A stretch of DNA of 64,000 nucleotides, taken from contig CAIIXF020000011.1 in assembly GCA_903813345.2 (NCBI GenBank), positions 5,001 to 69,000 of the forward strand, given 5' to 3'. The notes beneath the pieces are model-generated. The model saw only the letters and a list, made by a program, of their open reading frames with translations. It was not told the origin of the DNA and made no database searches. Positions 1-9,876 of this stretch are shown piece by piece; the stretch's first letter is position 1; each line of letters starts with the position of its first letter. Origin of the DNA: Owenia fusiformis (Eukaryota; Annelida; Polychaeta; Sabellida; Oweniidae). A program made the position numbers and the translations under genes.

Positions 1-606
1 GTCCCTAGATGGCAGCACCTGCCGGCGTGATAATAAAATTGCACCGTCAGGTGCTGACACCTGACGTCTGTTACTTGAACCATGTTCCAGGCAAGCAGTT
101 CGGAGATAACAGCTGTCATCTAGCGGCTACCTTCGAGTCGGTCTCGTTCCGAAAGCTTGACGGTCTGGGTGAATGGAGTCGCGTGCCCACTCGGCGGTCA
201 GAGTGAATGCAGGGTCACTACCTCACCGAGGTCGCCGACGGCCGGCGGTACGCGCTCTTGGACGGACACAGCGGGGCGGCACGACATCGTCCGCTCGCAC
301 GCTCGTGATACCGCCAACGCTGGCTCGCTCGCTAGCCCGCCTCGTGCGAGCCAAGCCGGGTGAGCAGCTCTGAGACTGACACAGATCAGCAAGGCATCGT
401 CTACCAGCGAGGGCGTAGCGCCGAGGTATCGCTCGCATCGTCCAGCGTCCGGTGTGGCGCGTGGGCTGAGTGAATGTAGCGTTCCTTGCACTAAGGGCGC
501 CGCGGCGAGTTGAGCGCAAGGTCGGGTGCTGAACGACGGGCGCCGTGGTCTCTCCTCTACCGTCCCGAGGGATTCAGCGATAGCATGGCCTGGCGTGGCT
601 TGGAGG

Positions 607-875
607 CACCCCGAGCGGTGCCGCCTCTGCATAGGTGAAAGGCGGGCCCCGTGCGAGGTATCGCTCGCATCGTCCAGCGTCAGGGACTTACCGCCTCGTC
701 TTTTCGCCTCTCGAAAATCTTAAAAATAAAGCGAAGGCTTTGGGGGCCAAACTGGTCCACTAAACTCTCGAGAAGCTTAGCATCTGCCTTATGATATACG
801 TGCTGTGTGAAATCTCGTCTTGCTCGAGCCGTTTAACCTGCAACACTAAACCGACACCTTAGTAACAAGTCTGAA
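607..875 (+). repeat. Direct repeat, copy 1 (CpG-rich block)
   Basis: Starts CACCCCGAGCGGTGCCGCC and ends near AAGTCTGAA. It matches 1107-1412 over nearly its whole length, sharing GCCGCCTCTG-ATAGGT, AAAGGCGGGCCCCGTGCGAG, CTTAAAAATAAAGCGAAGGC and AGCCGTTTA-CCTGCAACACTAA. It lacks a roughly 40-bp stretch present in copy 2. Confidence 0.75.
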
Positions 876-986
876 CTCTTGCTCGTATATAGAGCTTAGG
901 GCAAGACCCATTAGAACGGGGGTCGTCTGTCTGTGGCCTACTCATTAAAGTTTGTAAGAAAAACTCTTGTGGATGAGACATTTCCT

Positions 987-1066
987 TTGCAATCTAAGCA
1001 AAAGAACACTTTGCTTCCCTGTCTATCGTCTTTCGTCCTCCCTCTTCGATGCTCTGGGCTAGAGGC
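987..1066 (+). repeat. Left arm of inverted repeat in CpG-rich block
   Basis: The reverse complement of this arm (core AGAGCATCGAAGAGGGAGGA) recurs at 1465-1570. The right arm is interrupted by about 35 extra bases (1496-1530) that repeat the arm's own GCCTCT and GAGGGAGGAC words. Confidence 0.7.
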
Positions 1067-1106
1067 GTCTACCCTCTTTTGCTATTTTGGGAAAAGTGAA
1101 TTAGAG

Positions 1107-1412
1107 CACCCTGAGCGGTGCCGCCTCTGAATAGGTTAAAGGCGGGCCCCGTGCGAGCCAACTCGTGATACTGCCAACGCTGTGTCGCTAGCCCGCCCCC
1201 AAGCGAGCTTCGTCCGGCGTCCGGGACTTACCCTGGTTTCTCGCCTCTAGAAAGTCTTAAAAATAAAGCGAAGGCTTTTGGGGCCAAAGAGTTCGATTAA
1301 AATCTCGACGAGATTAGCATCTGCCCTATAATATACGCGCCGTGTGGAATCTCGTTTCGTTCGAGCCGTTTACCCTGCAACACTAAGCCGACACCGTGGA
1401 AACTAGTCTGAA
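1107..1412 (+). repeat. Direct repeat, copy 2 (CpG-rich block)
   Basis: Second copy of the 607-875 segment, diverged by scattered substitutions. It carries an extra stretch (about 1156-1195) that instead resembles 303-345. The block therefore seems assembled from shuffled modules rather than from one clean tandem duplication. Confidence 0.75.
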
Positions 1413-1464
1413 GGTGCTATCTAAGGCTAATGCTTCTGCTCTCTAGCTTCGCCTCTAGCTCAGA

Positions 1465-1570
1465 GCCTCTAGCTCAGAGCATCGAAGAGGGAGGACACTG
1501 CTCTCTAGCTTCGCCTCTAAGAGGGAGGACGAAAGACGGGAGCAAAGTGTTCTTCTGCCTAAATTGCAAA
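1465..1570 (-). repeat. Right arm of inverted repeat in CpG-rich block
   Basis: Inverted partner of 987-1066, ending with AGCAAAGTGTTCTTCTGCCT and AAATTGCAAA. It contains a local duplication of the GAGGGAGGAC motif. The arms enclose the second direct-repeat copy. Confidence 0.7.
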
Positions 1571-1645
1571 CAAATGTTGCAATTGAATAAGATAGACAGT
1601 CTGCGGGTAAATAAAGGATTCAAATCACCTTTCTTCAGGGTTATA

Positions 1646-1666
1646 CCCTAACCCTAACCCTAACCC
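1646..1666 (-). repeat. Interstitial telomeric repeat (CCCTAA)3CCC
   Basis: Three exact CCCTAA hexamers plus CCC, the complement of the metazoan TTAGGG telomere repeat. The tract lies exactly where the CpG-rich block gives way to AT-rich DNA with dispersed repeats, and it is in the orientation expected if a chromosome end once lay to the left. Confidence 0.85.
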
Positions 1667-1754
1667 AAGATCTTGCAAGAAATGTCTGAAAATATTGTTT
1701 GGTTTGTTTGAAAGTTCCCTTTAACTTAAGTTGCATCTGTTTAAGTGGTTCAAT

Positions 1755-2060
1755 TTTCATATAACCCTTATGTATCTAATAGTTATGAAAATTAGAATAT
1801 GTCCAGGAAAGGAAAATGTTATCTGTCCAATACAAGAAAAGATATTTCACCTTTTGTGATTTTGTAACATGGGATCTATGGGGAATCAACCCGAACTAGA
1901 AGTGATATTTTCAAAACAAATTTAATTTTCAAAGTTGATCAACAATTTTTGAAACCATAATTCTAGAAATACTTTTACACGAAGATTTCAAATATGACAT
2001 CAGTTTGACTAAATTTTGAATATTTAATGACGTAAATCAAGATTATTTCTAATCGCACCT
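1755..2060 (+). repeat. Dispersed repeat family DR1, copy 1
   Basis: Shares an ordered series of words with 18900-19205 and 63645-63810: TATGTATCTAATAGTTATG, ATACAAGAAAAGATATTTCA, TCTATGGGGAATC, GAACTAGAAGT, TTTTCAAAGTTGAT, and (copies 1 and 2) AATGACGTAAATCAAGATTA. No open frame is conserved among copies, so it is probably a non-coding transposon remnant. Confidence 0.8.
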
Positions 2061-2867
2061 AGTCTATTGAATTTGGGTGTATTTGTGTACGTAGTTAGCT
2101 ACTGTATTTTGTTTTATTACAAAACCTATCACATCCTTTTTTTTGTTGCATTTTTGAAAATAATTTTTCGCCTTCTGTGTTATTTCAATGGGAGAGGTTT
2201 TTTGAAAAAAAATTGACTTTAAAGCCTTATAACTTTGCTGAACCTGAAGAAACATATCAATGTTTTTGTTAAATAAAGTAAGCAAATTAAATTGCCTGCC
2301 TAACTTATTTTTTGCAAGGACTCGGATGGATGGATATTCTGTCATATGACTTGCGGCAAACCTACCATTTCCTATTGGTTAACATGGGAATGTCGATTTT
2401 CAAAAATTCATCAAATTTATCATCAATTTTCGACCTGTTGTAATTGGAGGTATTGGAATTAAAGTCAAATTACGTTTCCATTAATAGTAAAAAAAATTCA
2501 AAGGTAAAGAGGCTTTAACACGAAGTTCAATGGGGGAAAAAAGGTTGCCAAACTGATGGAGGGAAGTGTAGATAATTTAGCATATTGAATTTTCTTTCCA
2601 CCATGCGTTATCTCATAAAGATAGAGCCACTATTGACTGTGTTATGAATTTTTAAAGGTAAAACATTCAATCGCCAAGCAGTCGTGAAATAATATATCCA
2701 TGAGATATAATCTGCATTAAACCAAGTAACACATCATAATTAATTAATGTGAATACATCCTCAAAACTTGACGTTATGATACTGCAATTTAACCAAGCTT
2801 TAATCATGATTTTCCGTATAATTCATTTGGACCCCATAGCACATTGCTTGCAATAGTTCAAGGATTG
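2061..2867. other. Intergenic, nothing recognised
   Basis: AT-rich single-copy-looking sequence. A 93-codon open frame on the minus strand (2064-2345) has no recognisable domain and is within chance expectation. Confidence 0.5.
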
Positions 2868-3125
2868 GTATCGATATGATGAACTGAATTGAACAATGTT
2901 TTTCTCTTAAACCAATTACTGAAAACACTCTGTAAAAAACGCGATCCTTTAAGTAATTTTGACTGACTGACAACAATTTAATGCGAATATTATTTATATA
3001 TAATTTATATAACTGTTTTTGTTAACATTTTAGTTTTTAGTGCAATTGTTTTTTGTTCCTTTCTACTAATTCTTGAAAATAAAATATCTTTCCGACGCTT
3101 GTTGGAACAAAATAGCATATACAAC
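2868..3125 (+). repeat. Partial copy of the foldback element seen at 62693-63308
   Basis: The left end (GGTATCGATATG, then TTTCTCTTAAACCA) matches the left end at 62693. The right part, from ACAATTTAATGCGAATATT to TTGGAACAAAATAGCATAT, is the reverse complement of 63160-63298. The two loci therefore share a mobile family, this one apparently lacking the interior. Confidence 0.7.
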
Positions 3126-4147
3126 ATTTCCTCCCCCCTAGCAGTGTATAGTTGCCAATTATATTTGGCGCAGATTCGATACTTTGTGATATAGAATATG
3201 GTATTATATGTAAATCTGTGTATAGAATGTATCTAAATAGGCCTAAAAACAGGTATTTTACATAGTAACTATAAGGCTTAAGCGTTAATCACCAATTGGT
3301 GATATTATAATTGAATGTATTTTCCCCTACTTAACCTGTATAGCTTAGTTTTATTTTCATGATTTTATTATAAATTATATGTATACACATCATTATTGGT
3401 AGATAAAATAAACATAAATAAGAGAGGCGATTCATCCTATACCACCCTAAAACATAGCTAAAATCGTTCACGTAATGGGCTGCGAGTACTTCCCTCTCTA
3501 GCAGTAAATATGTACCTTTCACTCTGACGTGTAGAAAGTAGACAAAACTGACGATATGTTTCTGCGTGTGGATTAAAGTTAAATGCTCCGTCAAATACAT
3601 TTAGCCTAAATTCGCTTATTGATGGGTCAAGCTTACACTGTTTTTCAAAACGTAAGCGGAAAGATTAGGCATGAACATAAATCCAATATTGGAATGTGTA
3701 GTTTTCAAATTCATATAAAATGGAGCTAAGTACTGAATACGGGATTTTGAAATATTCATCAATATATTTCGTATTTCTCGTATTTCAAAGGCGAAAAACA
3801 TATTCATGATACACGCATATTGCTCTTAATAACAGTCATGATATCAGTAAGCTTCTATGAGTGATATAGTGCGAAAGGCTCTGTGCAAAATGACCTTTGT
3901 CCTTCCATTCACCCAACACGCAGATATGACAAAATAAATTGATTTTTACACAACCAATAATTTTAAAATTAAAATTTGTTAACGGTGTAGATGTGTAGAT
4001 AACAAAACAAGCAGCTTATCCAGAATAATATGCTATAACTGATAGAGGCGAGACAAAGGCCATTGAGCAGCTGTTCGTATGCCAAAGTTCTGACCCGTAG
4101 GTCCAATATCAACAAAATTCACATTTATCAAAGAAACCTCAAGGATT
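3126..4147. other. Intergenic, 5' flank of the first sulfotransferase gene
   Basis: AT-rich, no recognisable repeat or gene. Short minus-strand frames at 3331-3807 show no domain. The promoter and any 5' non-coding exon of the gene at 4148 should lie here, but no convincing TATA box or splice pair can be singled out. Confidence 0.4.
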
Positions 4148-5344
4148 ATGCTACCTCGACGGGCAATGAAGGTCATGAAGTACATGTTGAAACTGGGCCT
4201 AGAACTACTCTGCGTAGTGGCGATCGTGCTACTAATACGCTCCAACCAACAGGGATTGATACCTAGCAATAATGCCCTGCAACCAGCGATGGATAAACGA
4301 GGACAACCACAAGCACCTAACGTTAACCCTGTACCTCCGGAACAAAGTGGTAACAATGGAAATCAAGGGGGGTTGCAGAACAATGACATTCAGCAACCGT
4401 TAGACACTTTGAGTGACTATCGGGAAAAGGGGGAAGAAACTGATAACGGACGTGTCATAGATAACAGTAACAATTTTGGTGATGATTTTAATGAACCTAT
4501 TACGCCAAATATTCAAACAGAATCTACTAGGCCACAACCGCATACCGATTCAACATTCTATGTGGTACTGGCCAATGGGAGGTCAGGGACACATCTAATG
4601 ATGCATCTCCTTAACAACCACCCTAAGATAAAATCTTACGGTGAACTTCTGCAGCCGGAAAGAATCCTACGACCCCAGGGACTTCTAAATTCGAATAAAT
4701 TCAGGGTTTTGAAGTATCTTACTGAGGCATTATGTCGTGATAAGACAGCGTGTGGCCTGGGGAAGATATCAGGATTCATCATGTTGAATTGGGAGTTGAC
4801 GAAACTGTCCCATCTGATGAAACTACAGGATATTTTAGCGGCTCTTGATAACCCCCGGGTTATCATACTGTACCGTGAGATGATCTTGGAGACTTTTACG
4901 TCACTAAGCCTGGTGCAGAAAACTGGCGTTCCAAACGCCGATACGCCACAGAACGTAAGTGTCACAATCGATTGGAACCGATTCGTGACGTATGTCAAGC
5001 TGAAACGCGCAGAATGGAAGCGGTCATTGCTCGCACTGAATACACGAGAAGTACCAAAGCTATTTATGACTTATGAGCAACTATCCGGCGAGAATCAAGT
5101 ACAAGCGATGGATAGAATTTATAACTTTCTTGGTGTTTACCCATTCCATGGTAACCTGACTTCATCTATTGTAAAATTAAATCCTAAGACTTTAGATCAA
5201 AAGATTGATAACTGGGATATCATCAGTGAAAATTTGAAAAATGCTCCTAAAAAGCTCCAAAAATTAGATTTGGCGCACGAAGACATTAGTAATATTGAAC
5301 TAGAAGATTGGGATTTTAAAGACTTTAGTGAAAAATTCCATTGA
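4148..5344 (+). CDS. Type II membrane sulfotransferase, single coding exon
   Basis: The 398-residue product should transfer sulfate from PAPS to a carbohydrate or similar acceptor in the Golgi lumen. A short basic N-terminus precedes one hydrophobic anchor (about 16-31), then a Gln/Asn/Pro-rich stem to about 135. The catalytic domain begins at VVLANGRSGTHL (139-150, the 5'-phosphosulfate loop), followed by YGELL (164-168). The 3'-phosphate motif is RVIILYREMILETFTSL, with Arg243 and Ser252. The usual late landmarks follow: MTYEQL (307-312), YNFLGV (325-330) and KLNP with the IDNW segment (343-356). The GELL and R-x8-S pattern resembles NodH/Stf0-like sulfotransferases, but the subfamily is uncertain. 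A second ATG at codon 7 has G at -3 and may be the true start; it leaves the anchor intact. A poly(A) signal lies 60 bp past the stop. The acceptor cannot be inferred. Confidence 0.85.
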   Translation: MLPRRAMKVMKYMLKLGLELLCVVAIVLLIRSNQQGLIPSNNALQPAMDKRGQPQAPNVNPVPPEQSGNNGNQGGLQNNDIQQPLDTLSDYREKGEETDNGRVIDNSNNFGDDFNEPITPNIQTESTRPQPHTDSTFYVVLANGRSGTHLMMHLLNNHPKIKSYGELLQPERILRPQGLLNSNKFRVLKYLTEALCRDKTACGLGKISGFIMLNWELTKLSHLMKLQDILAALDNPRVIILYREMILETFTSLSLVQKTGVPNADTPQNVSVTIDWNRFVTYVKLKRAEWKRSLLALNTREVPKLFMTYEQLSGENQVQAMDRIYNFLGVYPFHGNLTSSIVKLNPKTLDQKIDNWDIISENLKNAPKKLQKLDLAHEDISNIELEDWDFKDFSEKFH

Positions 5345-5403
5345 AAATTTAAAAAGATATTAGAAGACTACTGGTCAATTTTTGTACATATTTAAATGGA
5401 TTT

Positions 5404-5409
5404 AATAAA
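5404..5409 (+). terminator. Poly(A) signal AATAAA for the sulfotransferase at 4148
   Basis: Canonical AATAAA 60 bp after the stop codon. A second AATAAA lies at 5577-5582 and could serve a longer 3' UTR. Confidence 0.55.
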
Positions 5410-6030
5410 TGCTCATTTCTCCTGTCTATCGTTTCGGAACAAATGAAAGAGAATGGAAACTTTGGACAGAAAAAGAATATCTAGGATGTATTGTGTATTG
5501 TGAGATATCCGTAAAATCTCAAACAATTGTTAAGTTATTCAAGATCAAAAATGCAAAATGTGTAAATTATCCCATAAATAAATCGTGTTATCCTCGTGAA
5601 TAGAAAATTGATGACATGCCTGTTACTCTGGAATTAAGTATTAATTATCGGGATAGTACAGGTTGTAGTAGGTAGTTTAAGATAAGCATAAAAATACATA
5701 TACCTGTCCCTATCCGTATATTACTTACGGATATATATTGTAAATGCTCTTTGTAAAATGAGTTTTATATTAACGTGAAAAGCTGCGTAAACGTTTGCAA
5801 CATTCAATGATAAATGGAAATCCTTATTATGAAGTAACTGACGTTTTTTTATACATAAATTTATTCCTTTAGTAAACAATAATAGACATGCAATTGATTG
5901 CCAAAGTTTTATAAAAAAACATTAGCGGCAATTTTAGACAATATGAATAGGAATACATTAAAATTTTAAAATTTATCAAAGTAATGTTAAAACTCGTATA
6001 AGAAACTATAATCCCATGGGCCAAAGATGG
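5410..6030. other. Intergenic / possible 3' UTR, nothing recognised
   Basis: AT-rich sequence with the second AATAAA at 5577. No gene or repeat is recognisable. Confidence 0.4.
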
Positions 6031-6039
6031 GTACACACA

Positions 6040-7265
6040 TGCATGCAAAAATTAGCCAAACCGATCAATTTGGCTCAAACTTTGATTCACAAAATGACTT
6101 ATTAGTTCTATTAATTTTTCATTTAATGAATTATCTAAATCTTCATCACCATACAAAAGAAACTGAATTTTGTCAACTGGGTTTAAACTCTGAACCAAAA
6201 GATGAAGATCTGAAGTTCGCAGTCCTGCAAATAAAGTTTCACGCTCGTTTACAAGCTGAGGACATTTTAAGATAAAATGAGAAGGTGTTTGTGGTAATCC
6301 ACATTTACAAAAGGGATCACTAACACTGGTGAAATTATGAGCATATAGCTGTGATTTTAAAAGAAGACCCACTCTGAGTTTGTTAAAAGCAGATTCAACA
6401 TATCTAGGCATTTCGTTTACCATTTTGGTAGTGGGTAGCATGAAGACAGGGCTCTTGTAATCTCTTACTAATCTTTTGAAGCGTGATATCGGTTGACCTC
6501 TTCTCACGTCAAGGTGTAAATTGTTATATATTCTTATTCCGTTCAAAATAGATGACCTCCGGAATGAATTGCTACCTTTGTAGGAATTAAGTAATGGAGT
6601 ATTTTCATAAGTTTGAAATAATTCACAAATGAAAGGTGGGTAAGAATTGTACCTTCAATTAAACATAAACATTTTAAAATGCTCATCTCTTCTAGTTGAT
6701 AGAGATTTCCAGTTTAAGGAACTTAGAACAGAAGCAGTGTTTGACCCATGTATAACACCAGAAACCAAACAAGCTGCTCTATAGTGTAGTCTATCTAAAC
6801 ACTGAAGTTTAAAATTTGAAGCTTTACTGTAAATTGTATCACAGTAATCAAAATGTGGCATACATAATGAAAGCATTGTAGATTGTTTCCAAGTGTTCCA
6901 ATTGTTTCCAAGCTTCTTTAAAGGTCTCATTAGCAAAATAACTCTCGTGATAAGTTGATCAATATGGTCATTAAAGTTCAAATGTTGATCCAGAATTAGC
7001 CCCAAGTGCTTATGACTATTGCATCTTGGTATCATTTCATCTCCTAGATGTAAAGGGGGAGGTTCAATGAGTAAGTTTCTAGTTCCCGGGAAAATCAAAT
7101 CGGCGCTTTTTGTGCTTTAAAAGTCATTTTCCAGGTATACGCCCATAAGGCAAGATTATCTAAGTCATTTTGAATGGGTTGGTGTACATGGATATTAATA
7201 AAATTCTCACTTTTCTCAAAGGAGTTATAGACTGAAGTGTCATCTGCAAAAATAAAGGTTTTTGA
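6040..7265 (-). mobile_element. 3' part of a non-LTR retrotransposon (LINE), decayed
   Basis: On the minus strand the remnant starts abruptly at the reverse-transcriptase catalytic box and runs to the end of its reading frame at 6052. Nothing upstream of about 7265 resembles the preceding RT motifs, so the copy looks 5'-truncated, as is usual for LINEs. No poly(A) tail or target-site duplication is obvious. Confidence 0.8.
6052..7258 (-). pseudogene. Reverse transcriptase C-terminal half, broken
   Basis: Reading the minus strand, the frame opens with TFIFADDTSVY (about 7226-7258), the catalytic aspartate pair of a LINE reverse transcriptase. WAYTWKMTFKAQK follows. A one-base shift near 7107 leads into a second frame with HKHLGLILDQHLNFNDHI, the RT thumb signature. 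An in-frame TGA at 6655-6657 interrupts it, after which the same frame continues to 6052. That last part contains a C-x-CG-x7-H-x4-C cluster (CKCGLPQTPSHFILKCP), the zinc-like C-terminal motif of many non-LTR polymerases. The shift and the stop show the copy is dead. The clade (Jockey, CR1 or relatives) cannot be decided by eye. Confidence 0.85.
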
Positions 7266-8278
7266 ATGCTGAAGTCAGAATGTTTTCTTGCAACTACCTT
7301 TCAGAAGGATATGCTCATTTTGCACCGCTATTCCTTTAGGAGCATTCCTTTTTATATACATCAATAAAATGACGATATCTCTAGGTGTTATGAAAATTGT
7401 ATTTTAATGATAAATGTTAAGGTATAGGTCCTATGGTGTGGGTAATTTGCAGTTATTCCAATACGATCTTACTTTTTCTTTACTAGGCAAACATTTCGCT
7501 CATATTCCCTTATTTGAAGGGTTAATGATTGGTATGTAATCTATAAATTATACGATATAGAGAATAAAAACATATGTTCTGGAATCACCTATCTGATAAT
7601 TTATAGTAACTACGTATCGCAAACCGTGAAACGTAAAATACCGCTCAATGCAAAAACAAATTACACAGTACAGCTGTAGGTATACGTAGAGGGCTATCTT
7701 AAACTCCTAGTTTAGCGTAAATGTTCCTCGCTACATATGATTCTGACTTATGAACAACTATTGTTGAACGTATTAGTGAAATATATCAAATATCTATTAT
7801 CGAACAATTTACAGGTTCAACTCGTTTATAATCCATAACAAGCATTATTGGTTTGACATTTGAACGGGCTGTTGAAACGCATCGGTCTTTGTCATTAAAT
7901 ATTTTAATTGTTCAATTTTAATTAGTAATCACATATGTACCCCTGATTTGTAAAGATATGATGAATTCTGTTAAAGCATTTATTGAATGCAATTTACTTT
8001 GAATTCAGGCTATATTTTATGTGTATTTATAGAATATTGATTTACGTGTAAAACCAACTTATTTATATGAAAAAGTATTTGTCATTATTATAACAGGAAC
8101 TATGAAAGTCCCTATTGTTTATTAGATTCAGATATATCATGATTAATCCTCAATATTAATGATTTTACTTTCATTTCCCTGATGAATTATATACCCGATT
8201 CATTGGAAAATGTCGTAGATATATCATTTTAGTCAGTATTCTTTGGACAGAAGAAAAAATCTGTGCAGTAGATATAAT
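7266..8278. other. Intergenic, nothing recognised
   Basis: AT-rich, no recognisable gene, repeat or RNA. Confidence 0.4.
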
Positions 8279-8382
8279 CGTCGATTTAATACCTCACTAT
8301 TGTTACGTAAACGGACCGGGATAAAATAGAAATCTTTTTGAAGTTCCGTTTAGGTAACTAAAGCGAGGAATTATATTGGCGA
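8279..8382. mobile_element. Short hairpin element, copy 1
   Basis: A roughly 100-bp palindromic sequence. The left half has TCGATTTAATACCTCACT then GTTACGTAAACGGA; the right half returns TCCGTTTAGGTAAC then GCGAGGAATTATATTGGCGA. A related copy lies at 50421-50525, with an almost perfect 17-bp inner stem. Size and symmetry suggest a miniature foldback transposon. Confidence 0.65.
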
Positions 8383-8552
8383 TTTTCTCATCCCACGAAC
8401 TTATTTCGTGCAAAATCACTTGGATTTCTAGAAACATATGATGTGCGCAAAGGGTAATTACAGGGTGGTGAACATTTGTTAATTGAACACAAAACCTTTA
8501 TTTTTCCTCTAAAATGCACAAAATTTAAATGAGCATAGTTCAGTCACTTATT

Positions 8553-8888
8553 GTATTGTATTGTATTTTGTTTACCACCAATGAAGGTGAGCAATACCTC
8601 TTGGGTATGTCCCGTATATATACGGTCGTAATTTACGTAATTAACATGGAAGATAGACCCAGAAACCCTTTCCTTGAAGGAGCCCTGTGTTCTTTTATGT
8701 GCACTTATACATAGACATACAAGTACACACCACAGCCTTTTGTACGAGTTGCGGACCACTCAGTCAAACAACCTGAAGTACTTCACGCAAACAAGCAAAT
8801 TTAGTCTTGCCTGAACCGGGGATCGAATCCGGGACCTATTGCGTAAGAGGTACCTGCGCTACCGCTGAGCTATACGGGTGGACTATCT
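8553..8888 (-). mobile_element. tRNA-derived SINE inserted in the transposon's left arm
   Basis: Aligning the transposon's two arms shows an extra block of about 335 bp here. On the minus strand it begins with a tRNA-like head and ends in a short A/T-rich tandem tail (ATACA repeats, complement of the TTGTATTGTATTG at 8553). This is the layout of a tRNA-SINE. The middle body is not recognised as a known SINE core. Confidence 0.75.
8808..8882 (-). ncRNA. tRNA-like SINE head with pol III A and B boxes
   Basis: Minus strand: A box TAGCTCAGCGGTAGCGC and B box GGATTCGATCC at tRNA spacing. A possible anticodon arm (ACCT pairing with AGGT) would present ACG, as in tRNA-Arg. The acceptor stem does not close well, so this is a SINE promoter rather than a functional tRNA. 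Confidence 0.75.
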
Positions 8889-9876
8889 CTCTGATGTAAA
8901 GTTTATAGGTGCAAACCACAAAGTTAATGCAATAAACTAGCCAATATTTGATATGACCCCCTTTCCTTAAATATACACTTGTCAATTTCGCAGCTACTTT
9001 TTCAAAAATTCTTTATTTCAAAGCTTTAATGAACATGTTGATTGCTATACACATTTTATAAAATCATATTTAGTTGACATGAGGTATTAACATCTTTGGT
9101 TTATTGGAAAACTATTGTGTTATTGTCAACTTAAGAAACCCCAAAATCAATATTTTACTTAAGAGTAGGAAACAAAGAACATGTCAGACGTGAGTGATTG
9201 TATAACCCATACAACTACTAAACTGACAAAATCCTTGTTTCCACTTTTCAGTAAAGGGGAAACTGACCAGTTATTTACGAGGCTTTAAAGACCACCTCTA
9301 AGCACATGTAATATATCATTTGTGTTCTGGGAAACTCTTTCATGATATTGATATACATAGACTATATTGATATATTCAATAAATATTATTCATATTAGAA
9401 CAAGAAGGGGGGTTACATTTACCAGTCAAAACAGACTGCTTTGGCCTCTTTCTGGAGAATATTCAATCAATATTATATACAACAATAGCCATCAAAATAT
9501 GCTTGATACCCATCAATTTGGGTAAAAAAATGTTGAATGTGTTCACATATTTGATCTTCCAAGGCAAACATTAATAAGTAGTTTGTTCAAGCTGGATTTT
9601 TAATCAAGATGGCTTGGACAAAAATCAAACGAACAGCAAAGTGAATGAATCATTTTAAAACTGAGTCCCAGGCTTTAACTTGTAATTCAGGAGAAAATGG
9701 GTCATATCAGACATTCTCTAGTTTAATGTATTAACTTTGTTGTTTGACCTATAAACTTTACATCAGATAAATAAGTGATTGAACAAAACTCAGTAAAACT
9801 TTTGTGCATTTTAGAGAAAAAATAGCGATTTTGGATTCAATAATCAAATGTTCCAATTTTTTGGACCACCCTGTAA

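Larger units (their letters stand above)
1..1645. repeat. CpG-rich block of internally duplicated sequence
   Basis: This block is visibly richer in G, C and CpG than the rest of the window and stops at the telomeric tract at 1646. It contains two related copies of a roughly 300-bp segment (607-875 and 1107-1412). Pieces of the same vocabulary, such as the TCGTGATAC-CGCCAACGCT phrase, also occur near 303-345 and 1156-1195. No rRNA, tRNA or snRNA sequence is recognisable, and the short open frames have no protein-like character. It resembles subtelomeric repeat DNA; that reading is an inference. Confidence 0.6.
8461..9873. mobile_element. Long-TIR DNA transposon, Tc1/mariner-type ends, non-autonomous
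   Basis: The ends are TA-CAGGGTGGT (8459-8469) and ACCACCCTG-TA (9865-9875). The terminal inverted repeats extend inward well over 100 bp: CTCTAAAATGCACAAAA pairs with its complement near 9803-9820, and CTGATGTAAAGTTTATAGGT (8891-8910) pairs with about 9753-9772. The left arm is split by a SINE. A TA duplication fits Tc1/mariner; GTAA flanking both sides (8454-8457, 9877-9880) is the alternative. No transposase is visible in the interior. Confidence 0.75.

Noticed and set aside
198-632. 144-codon minus-strand frame in the CpG-rich block
   Set aside because: Overlapped by other open frames on both strands; CpG-rich DNA has few stop codons and no domain is visible.
1200-1235. GACTTACCCTGG resembling the 5' end of U1 snRNA
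   Set aside because: Has an extra base, and the downstream sequence shows no U1 stem-loops or Sm site.
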